The notes under the pieces were generated by a model. The model saw only the letters and a program-made list of their open reading frames with translations. It had not been told where the DNA came from and did not search any database. A stretch of DNA of 42,024 bases from an uncultured Verrucomicrobiota bacterium (GTDB lineage: Bacteria > Verrucomicrobiota > Verrucomicrobiia > Verrucomicrobiales > Verrucomicrobiaceae): NCBI GenBank assembly GCA_903848465.1, contig CAINGK010000208.1, positions 1 to 42,024 of the forward strand, in the 5' to 3' direction. Made by a program: the position numbers and the translations under genes. Shown in pieces: positions 8,183-15,034 of this stretch. Positions within the stretch are counted from its first letter, which is position 1; each line of letters begins with the position of its first letter.

Positions 8183-9541
8183 TCAGCTCACTTCCAGTTT
8201 GCCCGTGCTGTCTCCTACCTTTTCGGCAGGCACGCCCATGCGATCCAGCATGGAGAGATAGAGGTTCGTCATGGGTGTTTCTCCCGGCAGGACCATACGT
8301 TTGCCGGGCGAAAGAGTGCCTCCAGCACGCCCCGCCAGCAGGATCGGTAAGTTGTCGTGATTATGGCGGTTGCCATCGCCGATGCCGCCGCCAAACACGA
8401 TCATGGAATTGTCCAGTAGCGTGCTGTCCCCTTCCTTCACCGCTTTCATCTTGTCGAGGAAGTAACCAAACTGCCGCAGATAGAACTGGTCGATCTTCGC
8501 AATCTTGGCCAGCTTTTGCGGATCGCTCTGATGATGCGACAATGCATGATGTGCATCCGGCACGCCGATTTCAGGGAAACTGCGGTTGCTGCCGTCATGG
8601 GCTAGCATGAAGGTCGAAAGGCGCGTCGTGTCAGTCTGAAACGCCAGCACCATCAGGTCAAACATGGTGCGGATGTGCTCCTCGTAGGAATCCGGGATGC
8701 CTTCCGGGATTTTCACGTCCGGCAACTGCGCAGAAAACTTCTCCGCATGCTCAATGCGCTGCTCAATATCCCGCACGGAAGAAAAATATTCGTCCAGTTT
8801 GCGACGGTCACTGGTATCCACCTTGGCCTGCAGGGTTTTCGCCTCGTCCAGCACCGAGTCGAGAATGCTTTTTTGCATGCGCTTGGCACGCGCCGCTTCG
8901 GGCCCTTTGCCCGCCGTGGCACCGAGGCCAAACATGCGTTCAAACACCAGCCGTGGGTCCATTTCAGGTGCCATTGGCATCGTCTCGTTCTTCCATGCTA
9001 GGTTGAACTGGTAGGCGCAGGAATAGCCAGAGTCACACTTGCCTGAACTGCGCTGCCCGTCGGTGCTCAGTTCCAGCGAGGGCAGGCGCGTGAGATGGCC
9101 GATTTTTTGCGCCGCAATCTGATCCACCGAGATGCCGACATGGATGTCTGCACCTGCCGTTTTCTTTGGCATGCAGCCCGTCAGGAACGTCGCCGTGGCC
9201 CGCGCATGGTCGCCACCACCATTGCCATGGCTGCGGGCGAAATCCTGCATCAGCCCTGAGACCACCATGAAATCATTGCGGTGCTGCGCAATCTGCTGGA
9301 GCGAGGGGGAAAGTTGGTATCCCACGCCATCCCCCGTGGGCATCCATTGCTCCACGTTCACGCCATTGGGGATATACATCCATGCAGCACGAACGGGTTT
9401 CGTCACCGGTTTGGTTGCGGCAAAGGCACGCGCACCGAACGACTCCAAAAACGGAAGTGAAATCATCGAACCCAGTCCCCGCAGAACCTGACGGCGGCTG
9501 AGCGAGTGGGCGGCGAGGGAGGTTTCACGAAAGTCGTTCAT
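8183..9541 (-). CDS. DUF1552 family Tat-exported protein
   Basis: A 452-residue protein of the DUF1552 family, abundant in Planctomycetes, Verrucomicrobia and myxobacteria. The N-terminus carries a twin-arginine signal (SRRQVLRGLGSMISLPFLESF). The family-typical pieces AAWMYIPNGVNVEQWMP, FLTGCMPKKT, GISVDQIAAQKIG and AHDGSNRSFPEIG are visible. The molecular function is unknown. Family members are usually encoded next to a large haem protein with DUF1587/1588/1592/1595 domains; no such partner is in this window, so the gene is an orphan here. It ends at Ser (GKLEVS) with a full-length C-terminus. It is transcribed divergently from the azurin gene across a 140-bp spacer with several inverted repeats. 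Confidence 0.9.
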   Translation of the reverse strand: MNDFRETSLAAHSLSRRQVLRGLGSMISLPFLESFGARAFAATKPVTKPVRAAWMYIPNGVNVEQWMPTGDGVGYQLSPSLQQIAQHRNDFMVVSGLMQDFARSHGNGGGDHARATATFLTGCMPKKTAGADIHVGISVDQIAAQKIGHLTRLPSLELSTDGQRSSGKCDSGYSCAYQFNLAWKNETMPMAPEMDPRLVFERMFGLGATAGKGPEAARAKRMQKSILDSVLDEAKTLQAKVDTSDRRKLDEYFSSVRDIEQRIEHAEKFSAQLPDVKIPEGIPDSYEEHIRTMFDLMVLAFQTDTTRLSTFMLAHDGSNRSFPEIGVPDAHHALSHHQSDPQKLAKIAKIDQFYLRQFGYFLDKMKAVKEGDSTLLDNSMIVFGGGIGDGNRHNHDNLPILLAGRAGGTLSPGKRMVLPGETPMTNLYLSMLDRMGVPAEKVGDSTGKLEVS

Positions 9542-9554
9542 ACATTGTAATTAC

Positions 9555-9618
9555 GTCTGGAACGGCAAGAAACTTTCGTGCCAGACCACCGCATTCCAGA
9601 CTTCACCGCCACGAAAGT
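9555..9618. promoter_or_regulatory. Overlapping inverted repeats in the DUF1552/azurin spacer
   Basis: Two perfect inverted repeats interleave. GTCTGGAA at 9555-9562 pairs with TTCCAGAC at 9594-9601, and ACTTTCGTG at 9572-9580 pairs with CACGAAAGT at 9610-9618. GTCTGG at 9555-9560 can instead pair with CCAGAC at 9581-9586, so alternative folds exclude each other. The block CCAGAC followed by CACCGC also occurs twice as a direct repeat. This could be an operator region for the divergent genes or a structured RNA leader; neither is shown. Confidence 0.45.
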
Positions 9619-9681
9619 AGTTGAAATTGCGGGACGACGCGGCCCGATTAGGCTTCCCTCCCCCAAATACCCATCAAAAAT

Positions 9682-10149
9682 ATGAAGTACACTCGCCTCC
9701 TTCTCCTTTCCATCGCCTCATTCGCTCTCACTGGCCTGTCCCAGGATGCGGGTGTCGCCACCATCGAACTCAAGCCAGACAGCAAGAATCCGCTGGGTTA
9801 TGACAAGACCGAGCTGAGCGTTAAAGCTGGACAGAAAGTGAAGCTCACGCTCAACAACACTGGCAGCATCGCTCCGCAGCCGCACAACTTCCTGCTACTT
9901 AAACCCGGCAAGCTCGACGCCGTCGGCGCATTGGCCAATGCCATGCTGGCAGATCCCCAGGGCATGGCCAAAAGCTACATCCCCGAAGCGGCCAAGCCAG
10001 ACATTGTTGCGAACACCAAGCTCGTACAACCGAATCAGAGCGAAACCATCGAGTTCACCGCTCCGGCCGATGCAGGCGACTATCCCTACATGTGTACCTT
10101 CCCAGGCCACTGGCTGCTGATGAAGGGCGTCATGCACGTCACCAAGTAA
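9682..10149 (+). CDS. Azurin-like type 1 copper protein
   Basis: A 155-residue exported cupredoxin. The signal peptide is about residues 1-20 (MKYTRLLLLSIASFALTGLS). The copper ligands are clear: His68 in APQPHNF and the C-terminal loop CTFPGHWLLM with Cys138, His143 and Met147. The spacing of that loop is identical to that of azurin. The protein probably shuttles electrons between periplasmic or membrane redox partners such as c-type cytochromes or terminal reductases. No obvious partner is adjacent. It is followed after 25 bp by a small exported protein, probably cotranscribed. Azurin-like domains in this phylum are often fused to other exported enzymes; here the domain stands alone. Confidence 0.9.
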   Translation: MKYTRLLLLSIASFALTGLSQDAGVATIELKPDSKNPLGYDKTELSVKAGQKVKLTLNNTGSIAPQPHNFLLLKPGKLDAVGALANAMLADPQGMAKSYIPEAAKPDIVANTKLVQPNQSETIEFTAPADAGDYPYMCTFPGHWLLMKGVMHVTK

Positions 10150-10174
10150 TTTTAACTCCACTCAAAGCACATTC

Positions 10175-10702
10175 ATGAAATACCTCCTCATCCCCACGTT
10201 CATCGCCCTGCTTTCACTCACTTCCGTCGTTCGTGGCGAGGAGGGCAAACTCGAAGTCAACGGACTCACCTTCAAATTCGCCACACCCTGGGCTGAAATC
10301 CAAAGCACCGGCATGTTTCGTGCCGGGACGCTTGCAGCCAAGGTGGACGGTGCCGAAAAGCCGGTTGAAGCTGTGTTTTACAGCTTCCCCGGTGCTAACG
10401 GCGGCGGCGACGTTGAGGCCAATGTGAAGCGCTGGCTGGGGCAGTTTAACGGCACCCCAGAATCCAAGCGTGAAGAACTCGACGCCGGTGGCAAAAAAAT
10501 CACGCTCGTGACTGCCACCGGCACTTATAACGACGGCCCTCCGATGGGAGCCAAAACGCCACGGGAAAACTACACCCTCATCGCCGCCATCGTTCCCGCT
10601 GGAGAATCGAACATCTTCGTGAAACTCACGGGCCCCAAGGATGCCATCGCCAAGCTGGCGGAAGACTTCAAAAAGATCGTCCTCAGCCCGTTTGCGAAGT
10701 AA
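10175..10702 (+). CDS. Small exported protein of unknown function
   Basis: A 175-residue protein with a signal peptide (MKYLLIPTFIALLSLTSVVRG, cleavage near residue 21). The mature part is a single globular domain beginning LEVNGLTFKFATPWAEI. It contains KITLVTATGTYNDG and ends in a helix (AIAKLAEDFKKIVLS). I do not recognise the family. There are no Cys residues, so it is not a second metal or haem carrier of an obvious kind. It follows the azurin gene by 25 bp and ends at a clear terminator, so the two form a probable two-gene operon. Confidence 0.75.
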   Translation: MKYLLIPTFIALLSLTSVVRGEEGKLEVNGLTFKFATPWAEIQSTGMFRAGTLAAKVDGAEKPVEAVFYSFPGANGGGDVEANVKRWLGQFNGTPESKREELDAGGKKITLVTATGTYNDGPPMGAKTPRENYTLIAAIVPAGESNIFVKLTGPKDAIAKLAEDFKKIVLSPFAK

Positions 10703-10731
10703 AAAGCGTCGAAAATAACCAAAGCGTTGTT

Positions 10732-10759
10732 AAAGCGGGTGGCCAGCCACCCGCTTTTT
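10732..10759 (+). terminator. Intrinsic terminator after the azurin operon
   Basis: The arms AAAGCGGGTGGC (10732-10743) and GCCACCCGCTTT (10746-10757) form a G+C-rich hairpin running into five T residues (10755-10759). It lies 30 bp after the stop of the small exported protein, and it separates this unit from the sigma-54 promoter of the ammonium transporter. Confidence 0.9.
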
Positions 10760-10835
10760 CGTACTAACCAGACTCATTTAATACCGCTTAATCTGGAAAA
10801 TATGGCAAATAGGCATTTCAAAATCAAAAGATAAC

Positions 10836-10852
10836 TTGGCACACGATGTGCT
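10836..10852 (+). promoter_or_regulatory. Sigma-54 (RpoN) promoter of the ammonium transporter
   Basis: The 17 bases TTGGCACACGATGTGCT match the -24/-12 consensus YTGGCACGNNNNTTGCW at all but two defined positions. The diagnostic GG (10838-10839) and GC (10850-10851) are exactly 10 bp apart. The expected transcript start is near 10863, leaving a leader of about 27 nt before the ATG at 10890. Sigma-54 control of ammonium transport under nitrogen limitation is well established in proteobacteria. No clear NtrC-type upstream site was found by eye. Confidence 0.82.
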
Positions 10853-10889
10853 AAGGTAAGACTCGGAGTTAAATTCCACACCCTGAATT

Positions 10890-12512
10890 ATGCTGAAAAT
10901 CAACCACACTCGAACCTGGCGCAGCATGGCAATTGCTGCGGTAGTTGCCCTCACGACCCTCGCAATCAACCCCGGCGATGCCCGAGGTCAGACTGCAGCA
11001 CCGGCACCCGCTGCCGCTCCCGCCCCGGCTGCCCCTGCGGCAGCTCCCGCCCCGGCCCCTGTAGCAGCTCCCGCTGCCGCTGGACCGCGCGACGCCACCA
11101 TCGAAGAACGAGTTGGAGACCTTGAGCAGTATTTCAATAATCTCATTCCCGGCCCTGCTGCGGATGCCAAGGATCCCTTCAAATCCAAGATCGCCGGCCT
11201 GGCAGGTCCTGGACACAATGGTTTCCTCATGATTTGCGCTGCTCTGGTTCTGTTCATGACGCTCCCTGGCCTCGCCCTCTTCTACGGTGGCTTGGTTCGT
11301 TCCAAGAACGTCCTGTCCGTGCTCGCCCAGTGCCTCGGTTGTGCGGGCCTCGTCACCATCCTCTGGTACTTTGTCGGTTTCTCCCTGATCTTTGGTGAAC
11401 ACGAAGCCACGGGTGCTCCTTCTTGGGCTCCCTATCTGGGCAGCTTCAAGTATTTCTTCCTGGAAGGTGTCACGGGTGCGCCAAACACCAACTACACCGC
11501 TTGGCCATCGTTCTCCGTGTTCAGCATGTATCAGCTCATGTTTGCCATCATCACCCCCGGCCTCATCGTCGGTGCCATTGCTGAGCGCATGAAGTTCTCT
11601 GCCATCATGCTGTTCATCACCTTGTGGATGTTCATCGTTTACTTCCCGCTCGCTCACATGGTGTGGGGCTTCGACGGCTACATGAACGGTGTTTGGAATG
11701 GCGGCGCCGCCATCCCTGCCATCGACTTCGCTGGTGGAACGGTCGTTCACATGTCTTCCGGTTGGTCTGCTCTGGTTCTTTGCATCCTGCTTGGCAAACG
11801 CGCTGGCTTCGGCAAAGAAAAGATGGCTCCTCACAGCATGGTGCTGGTGATGGTCGGCACTGGAATGCTCTGGGTCGGCTGGTATGGATTCAACGCTGGT
11901 TCCGCTCTTGCCGCTGACGGCATCGCTGCTGCCGCCTTCATGACCACCACTCTTGCCGCTGCCACTGCCAGCTTCGTGTGGGCTGTCATTGAAAAGATCC
12001 ACAAAGGCAAGCCCTCCATCCTCGGCTTCTGCTCGGGTGCTGTTGCCGGTCTGGTCGTCATCACTCCTGCCGCTGGTTTCGTGACCGCCAAGTCTGCCAT
12101 GATCATCGGCGTCCTTGCTGGCGTCGTGCCTTACATCGGCGTGATGTTCCTCAAGCCTATGCTCAAGTATGATGATGCACTCGACACCTTTGGCGTCCAC
12201 GGCATCGGCGGCACCCTCGGTGCTATCGTGACGGGTCTCTTCTGCAACAGCACGGTGAACGGAAACCTTACCGAAGTGAACGCTTTCGCGAAAGCCAACG
12301 GCCTCGCCAAGCTCGTCGCAGACGCCGGTGGCCAGGGTGGCATCCTCGGTGCCCAGCTCAAAGCTTGCGCGATCACCATCGTTCTCTCGGTTGTCGCCAC
12401 TGTTTTGATCACCTTCGTGGTTAAGATCCTCGTCGGTCTTCGCCCAACTCCGGAAGATGAGGCTATCGGCCTCGACCTTTCCGATCACGGCGAAGCAGGC
12501 TACGAACATTAA
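10890..12512 (+). CDS. amt: Ammonium transporter (Amt family)
   Basis: A 540-residue Amt/Mep/Rh channel that brings ammonium across the inner membrane. Residues 1-35 are a cleavable signal peptide-like segment. An unusual Ala/Pro repeat linker (about 35-67) and a short amphipathic segment (IEERVGDLEQYFNNL) then precede the 11-helix Amt core, which starts near residue 110 (GFLMICAALVLFMTLPGLALFYGG). The twin pore histidines are His287 (VVHMSSGWSAL) and His437 (FGVHGIGG). The Ala/Pro extension makes the protein longer than the usual 400-450 residues. No glnK/PII gene is adjacent, unlike the usual amt-glnK pair. Expression is probably nitrogen-controlled through the sigma-54 promoter just upstream, and the gene ends in its own terminator. 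Confidence 0.95.
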   Translation: MLKINHTRTWRSMAIAAVVALTTLAINPGDARGQTAAPAPAAAPAPAAPAAAPAPAPVAAPAAAGPRDATIEERVGDLEQYFNNLIPGPAADAKDPFKSKIAGLAGPGHNGFLMICAALVLFMTLPGLALFYGGLVRSKNVLSVLAQCLGCAGLVTILWYFVGFSLIFGEHEATGAPSWAPYLGSFKYFFLEGVTGAPNTNYTAWPSFSVFSMYQLMFAIITPGLIVGAIAERMKFSAIMLFITLWMFIVYFPLAHMVWGFDGYMNGVWNGGAAIPAIDFAGGTVVHMSSGWSALVLCILLGKRAGFGKEKMAPHSMVLVMVGTGMLWVGWYGFNAGSALAADGIAAAAFMTTTLAAATASFVWAVIEKIHKGKPSILGFCSGAVAGLVVITPAAGFVTAKSAMIIGVLAGVVPYIGVMFLKPMLKYDDALDTFGVHGIGGTLGAIVTGLFCNSTVNGNLTEVNAFAKANGLAKLVADAGGQGGILGAQLKACAITIVLSVVATVLITFVVKILVGLRPTPEDEAIGLDLSDHGEAGYEH

Positions 12513-12541
12513 TCAATGCAGGACGAGTTCCTGTGAATCCC

Positions 12542-12573
12542 AAACCGGGCTGAGCAATCAGCCCGGTTTTTTT
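12542..12573 (+). terminator. Intrinsic terminator of amt
   Basis: The arms 12542-12553 (AAACCGGGCTGA) and 12558-12569 pair perfectly around a GCAA tetraloop, a stable GNRA loop. A run of seven T residues follows (12567-12573). It lies 30 bp after the amt stop. Confidence 0.92.
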
Positions 12574-12651
12574 GTGTCGTATAAGCACTGACCGAACAAC
12601 TCACTCTTCAGTTAAAACGGCTCCCCTGATGACGTTCCGTCTTCTCCAACC

Positions 12652-13902
12652 ATGCGCACCACCCTGTTTCTTCTCCTCGCCGCCTCCGCTTTGGCTCAAA
12701 CTCCGCGCCCCGGCGTGAACTACGATGAAGCCAAAGTCGGCAACGATCCGCTGCCTGATTTGAAGCTCACAACCGCCGATGATTGGACGCAAAAGCGCCG
12801 CCCTGAAATCCTCAAACTTTTCGAGGACCACGTTTATGGCAAAACACCCGCAGACATCGGCACTCCCAAGTTTGAAGTCACAGCGACCAAAACGGACGCG
12901 CTGGGCGGCCTCGCCACACGCAAATTCATCCACATCTCACTGCCCAACCATCCCGCATGGGCCGGAATGGATGTGATGCTCTACACGCCTAATGCCGTGA
13001 AGGCTGCGCCTTGTATCGTCGGCTTCAGCTTCGGTGGGAATCATGCCGTCAGCACCGAGACCGATGTGCCGCTGAGCACACGCTGGATGCGCGAGAGCAA
13101 GGACAAGAACATCGTGGATCATCGCGCGACTGAGGCCACCCGCGGCACTGAAAGCAGCCGCTGGCCGCTCGAAATGATCCTCAAACGCGGTTTCGCCGTC
13201 GCCACCGCCTATTACGGAGACATCGAACCCGACAACGCCAACGGCTGGAAGGAAGGTCTCCGCGCTGCCGTCAGCAAGGATGGTGCGAACACAGTCTGGA
13301 AAGACGGTGAATGGGGGGCCATCGGGGCGTGGTCATGGGGCCTCAGCCGCATCGCTGATTACCTGCAAACAGACCCGCTGATCGATGGCAAACACCTCGC
13401 CGTCTTCGGCCACTCACGTCTGGGCAAAACCTCGCTCTGGGCTGGAGTTCAGGATGAGCGTTTCGGCATCGTCATTTCCAATGATTCCGGTGAAGGCGGT
13501 GCCGCCCTGATGCGGCGCGACTTCGGCGAAACCACCGCCATCATCACCAAAGCCTTCCCACATTGGTTCACGCCAAATTACTCAAGCTACGCTGGCAACG
13601 CTGCCGCCTGCCCGGTGGACATGCACATGCTCATCGCCCTCGCTGCCCCACGCCCCATCTACATCGCGAGCGCTGCGGAGGATCACTGGGCAGATCAAAC
13701 AGGCGAGTTCCTCTCCGGCAAATTCGCCAGCCCGGTGTATGCCCTCTTCGGCAAGCGGGGCATCGTTGTGGATGCACCACCCGCCATCGACACCCCCGTC
13801 GGTGATTTCATTGGCTACCACAACCGCACCGGCAAACACGACGTCACTGATTACGACTGGACGCAGTACCTGAACTTTGCCGCACGACATTGGGCAAAGT
13901 AA
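12652..13902 (+). CDS. Exported CE15-type glucuronoyl esterase
   Basis: A 416-residue exported alpha/beta hydrolase of carbohydrate esterase family 15. These enzymes cleave ester links between lignin alcohols and 4-O-methyl-glucuronic acid on xylan. A signal peptide (MRTTLFLLLAASALA) is followed by the family-typical start (NYDEAKVGNDPLPD). The nucleophile is Ser255 in GHSRLGK, matching the family G-x-S-R-x-G-K motif. NDSGEGGAAL downstream and His396 in GKHDVTDYDW fit bacterial CE15 enzymes; the His is the probable catalytic one. The usual Cys before the nucleophile Ser is a His here. The gene stands between the amt terminator and the ROK kinase gene, and fits the other plant-polymer enzymes in the window. 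Confidence 0.85.
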   Translation: MRTTLFLLLAASALAQTPRPGVNYDEAKVGNDPLPDLKLTTADDWTQKRRPEILKLFEDHVYGKTPADIGTPKFEVTATKTDALGGLATRKFIHISLPNHPAWAGMDVMLYTPNAVKAAPCIVGFSFGGNHAVSTETDVPLSTRWMRESKDKNIVDHRATEATRGTESSRWPLEMILKRGFAVATAYYGDIEPDNANGWKEGLRAAVSKDGANTVWKDGEWGAIGAWSWGLSRIADYLQTDPLIDGKHLAVFGHSRLGKTSLWAGVQDERFGIVISNDSGEGGAALMRRDFGETTAIITKAFPHWFTPNYSSYAGNAAACPVDMHMLIALAAPRPIYIASAAEDHWADQTGEFLSGKFASPVYALFGKRGIVVDAPPAIDTPVGDFIGYHNRTGKHDVTDYDWTQYLNFAARHWAK

Positions 13903-13974
13903 GACGGCTCACAAGCACATTGTCACTTGCCGCATCCGAAAGCCCGTGTGTCTTGGGGCAGTCTTTCCCACGCC

Positions 13975-15000
13975 ATGCCCGCCAAAAAAGCGAAACCCAA
14001 ATCTGCGGCCAAGAAGCCGTCCAAAAAGCTACGCAATGTGCCCTTCTGGATCGGCTTTGATCTGGGCGGAACCAAGATGATGGCATCTGTGCTCGATGCG
14101 AACTACGCCGTGCTCGGATCAGCACGCAAATCCACCAACGGTTCCGATGGTGCCGCCAAGGGGCGCAACAAAATCGTCAAAGCCATCCAGGAGGCGATCG
14201 AAGAGGCTGGCGTGGACCCCAAGGGCCTGCAAGGCATCGGCATCGGTTGCCCCGGTCTGGTGAATCCTGACAAAGGCATCCTCATTTTCGCGCCGAACCT
14301 GGGCTGGACGAACATGGCGCTGCGCAAGCTGCTGCAAACCCAGTTCAAATGCCCTGTGGCCGTGCTGAATGATGTCGATGCTGGCACCTATGGTGAATAC
14401 GCGCTGGGTGCCGGCAAAGGCGCGCGCTCACTGCTCGGCGTGTTTCCCGGCACGGGTGTGGGAGCGGGGTTCGTCTATAACGGCCAATTGGTCATGGGCC
14501 GTGCCATCTCGGCCATGGAGCTGGGCAATCTCCTCCTGCCAGGCACACACATCGGCAGCCCGGTGTTTGGCACGGTGACGCTCGAAGATCTCACCAGCCG
14601 TCTCGCGCTCGCCTCGCAGGCTGGGCTGGCCTGCTATCGCGGCCAGCTTCCTGACCTCGATAAAAAGACCGAGGGTTCGCTCCGCAACATCCGCAGCAAA
14701 GCGCTCGCCAACGCCTTCCGTAGCGGTGAAGACGCCGCCATGATCATGTTTCGCAACTCCATCCGCTATCTGGGCATGGGCGTGGCTACGGTCGTCAATC
14801 TGCTGGCCCCTGACCGCATCACCCTCGGGGGTGGATTGGTCGAGGAACTGCCTGGCCTCTACCTGAATCTGCTCAAGGAGGAAGTGGAGCAGTATGCCAT
14901 CCCGGAACTTGCGCGTGGGATTAAATACTCCATCGCCAAACTTGGTGGCCAGGCCGTGGCCGCCGGAGCGGTGGCATGGATGCGAAACGTGAAGCAATGA
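13975..15000 (+). CDS. ROK-family sugar kinase lacking the zinc-binding motif
   Basis: A 341-residue protein. The ATG at 13975 is preferred over 13927 because the upstream 16 codons look non-coding; a basic Lys/Ala-rich tail (MPAKKAKPKSAAKKPSKK) then precedes the kinase. FDLGGTKMMASVLD is the ATP phosphate-binding loop and LNDVDAGTYGEYALGAGKG holds the catalytic Asp. GVFPGTGVGAGFVYNG and the later ITLGGGLVEE complete the ROK fold, so sugar phosphorylation (a glucokinase-like role) is likely. Oddly, the ROK signature CxCGxxGCxE is absent: where GELGH and the Cys cluster should be, the protein reads MELGNLLLPG with no Cys. The conserved His is replaced by Asn, so substrate specificity or activity may differ. 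Confidence 0.8.
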   Translation: MPAKKAKPKSAAKKPSKKLRNVPFWIGFDLGGTKMMASVLDANYAVLGSARKSTNGSDGAAKGRNKIVKAIQEAIEEAGVDPKGLQGIGIGCPGLVNPDKGILIFAPNLGWTNMALRKLLQTQFKCPVAVLNDVDAGTYGEYALGAGKGARSLLGVFPGTGVGAGFVYNGQLVMGRAISAMELGNLLLPGTHIGSPVFGTVTLEDLTSRLALASQAGLACYRGQLPDLDKKTEGSLRNIRSKALANAFRSGEDAAMIMFRNSIRYLGMGVATVVNLLAPDRITLGGGLVEELPGLYLNLLKEEVEQYAIPELARGIKYSIAKLGGQAVAAGAVAWMRNVKQ

Positions 15001-15034
15001 CCCATGCCGCTACGTTTCAGCACGAATCCATTCC

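Noticed and set aside
10869..12509. A 546-codon open frame antisense to amt
   Set aside because: Its translation is dominated by Asp, Glu, His and Gly, as expected from the complement of a G+C-rich membrane-protein gene. The plus-strand Amt is unmistakable.
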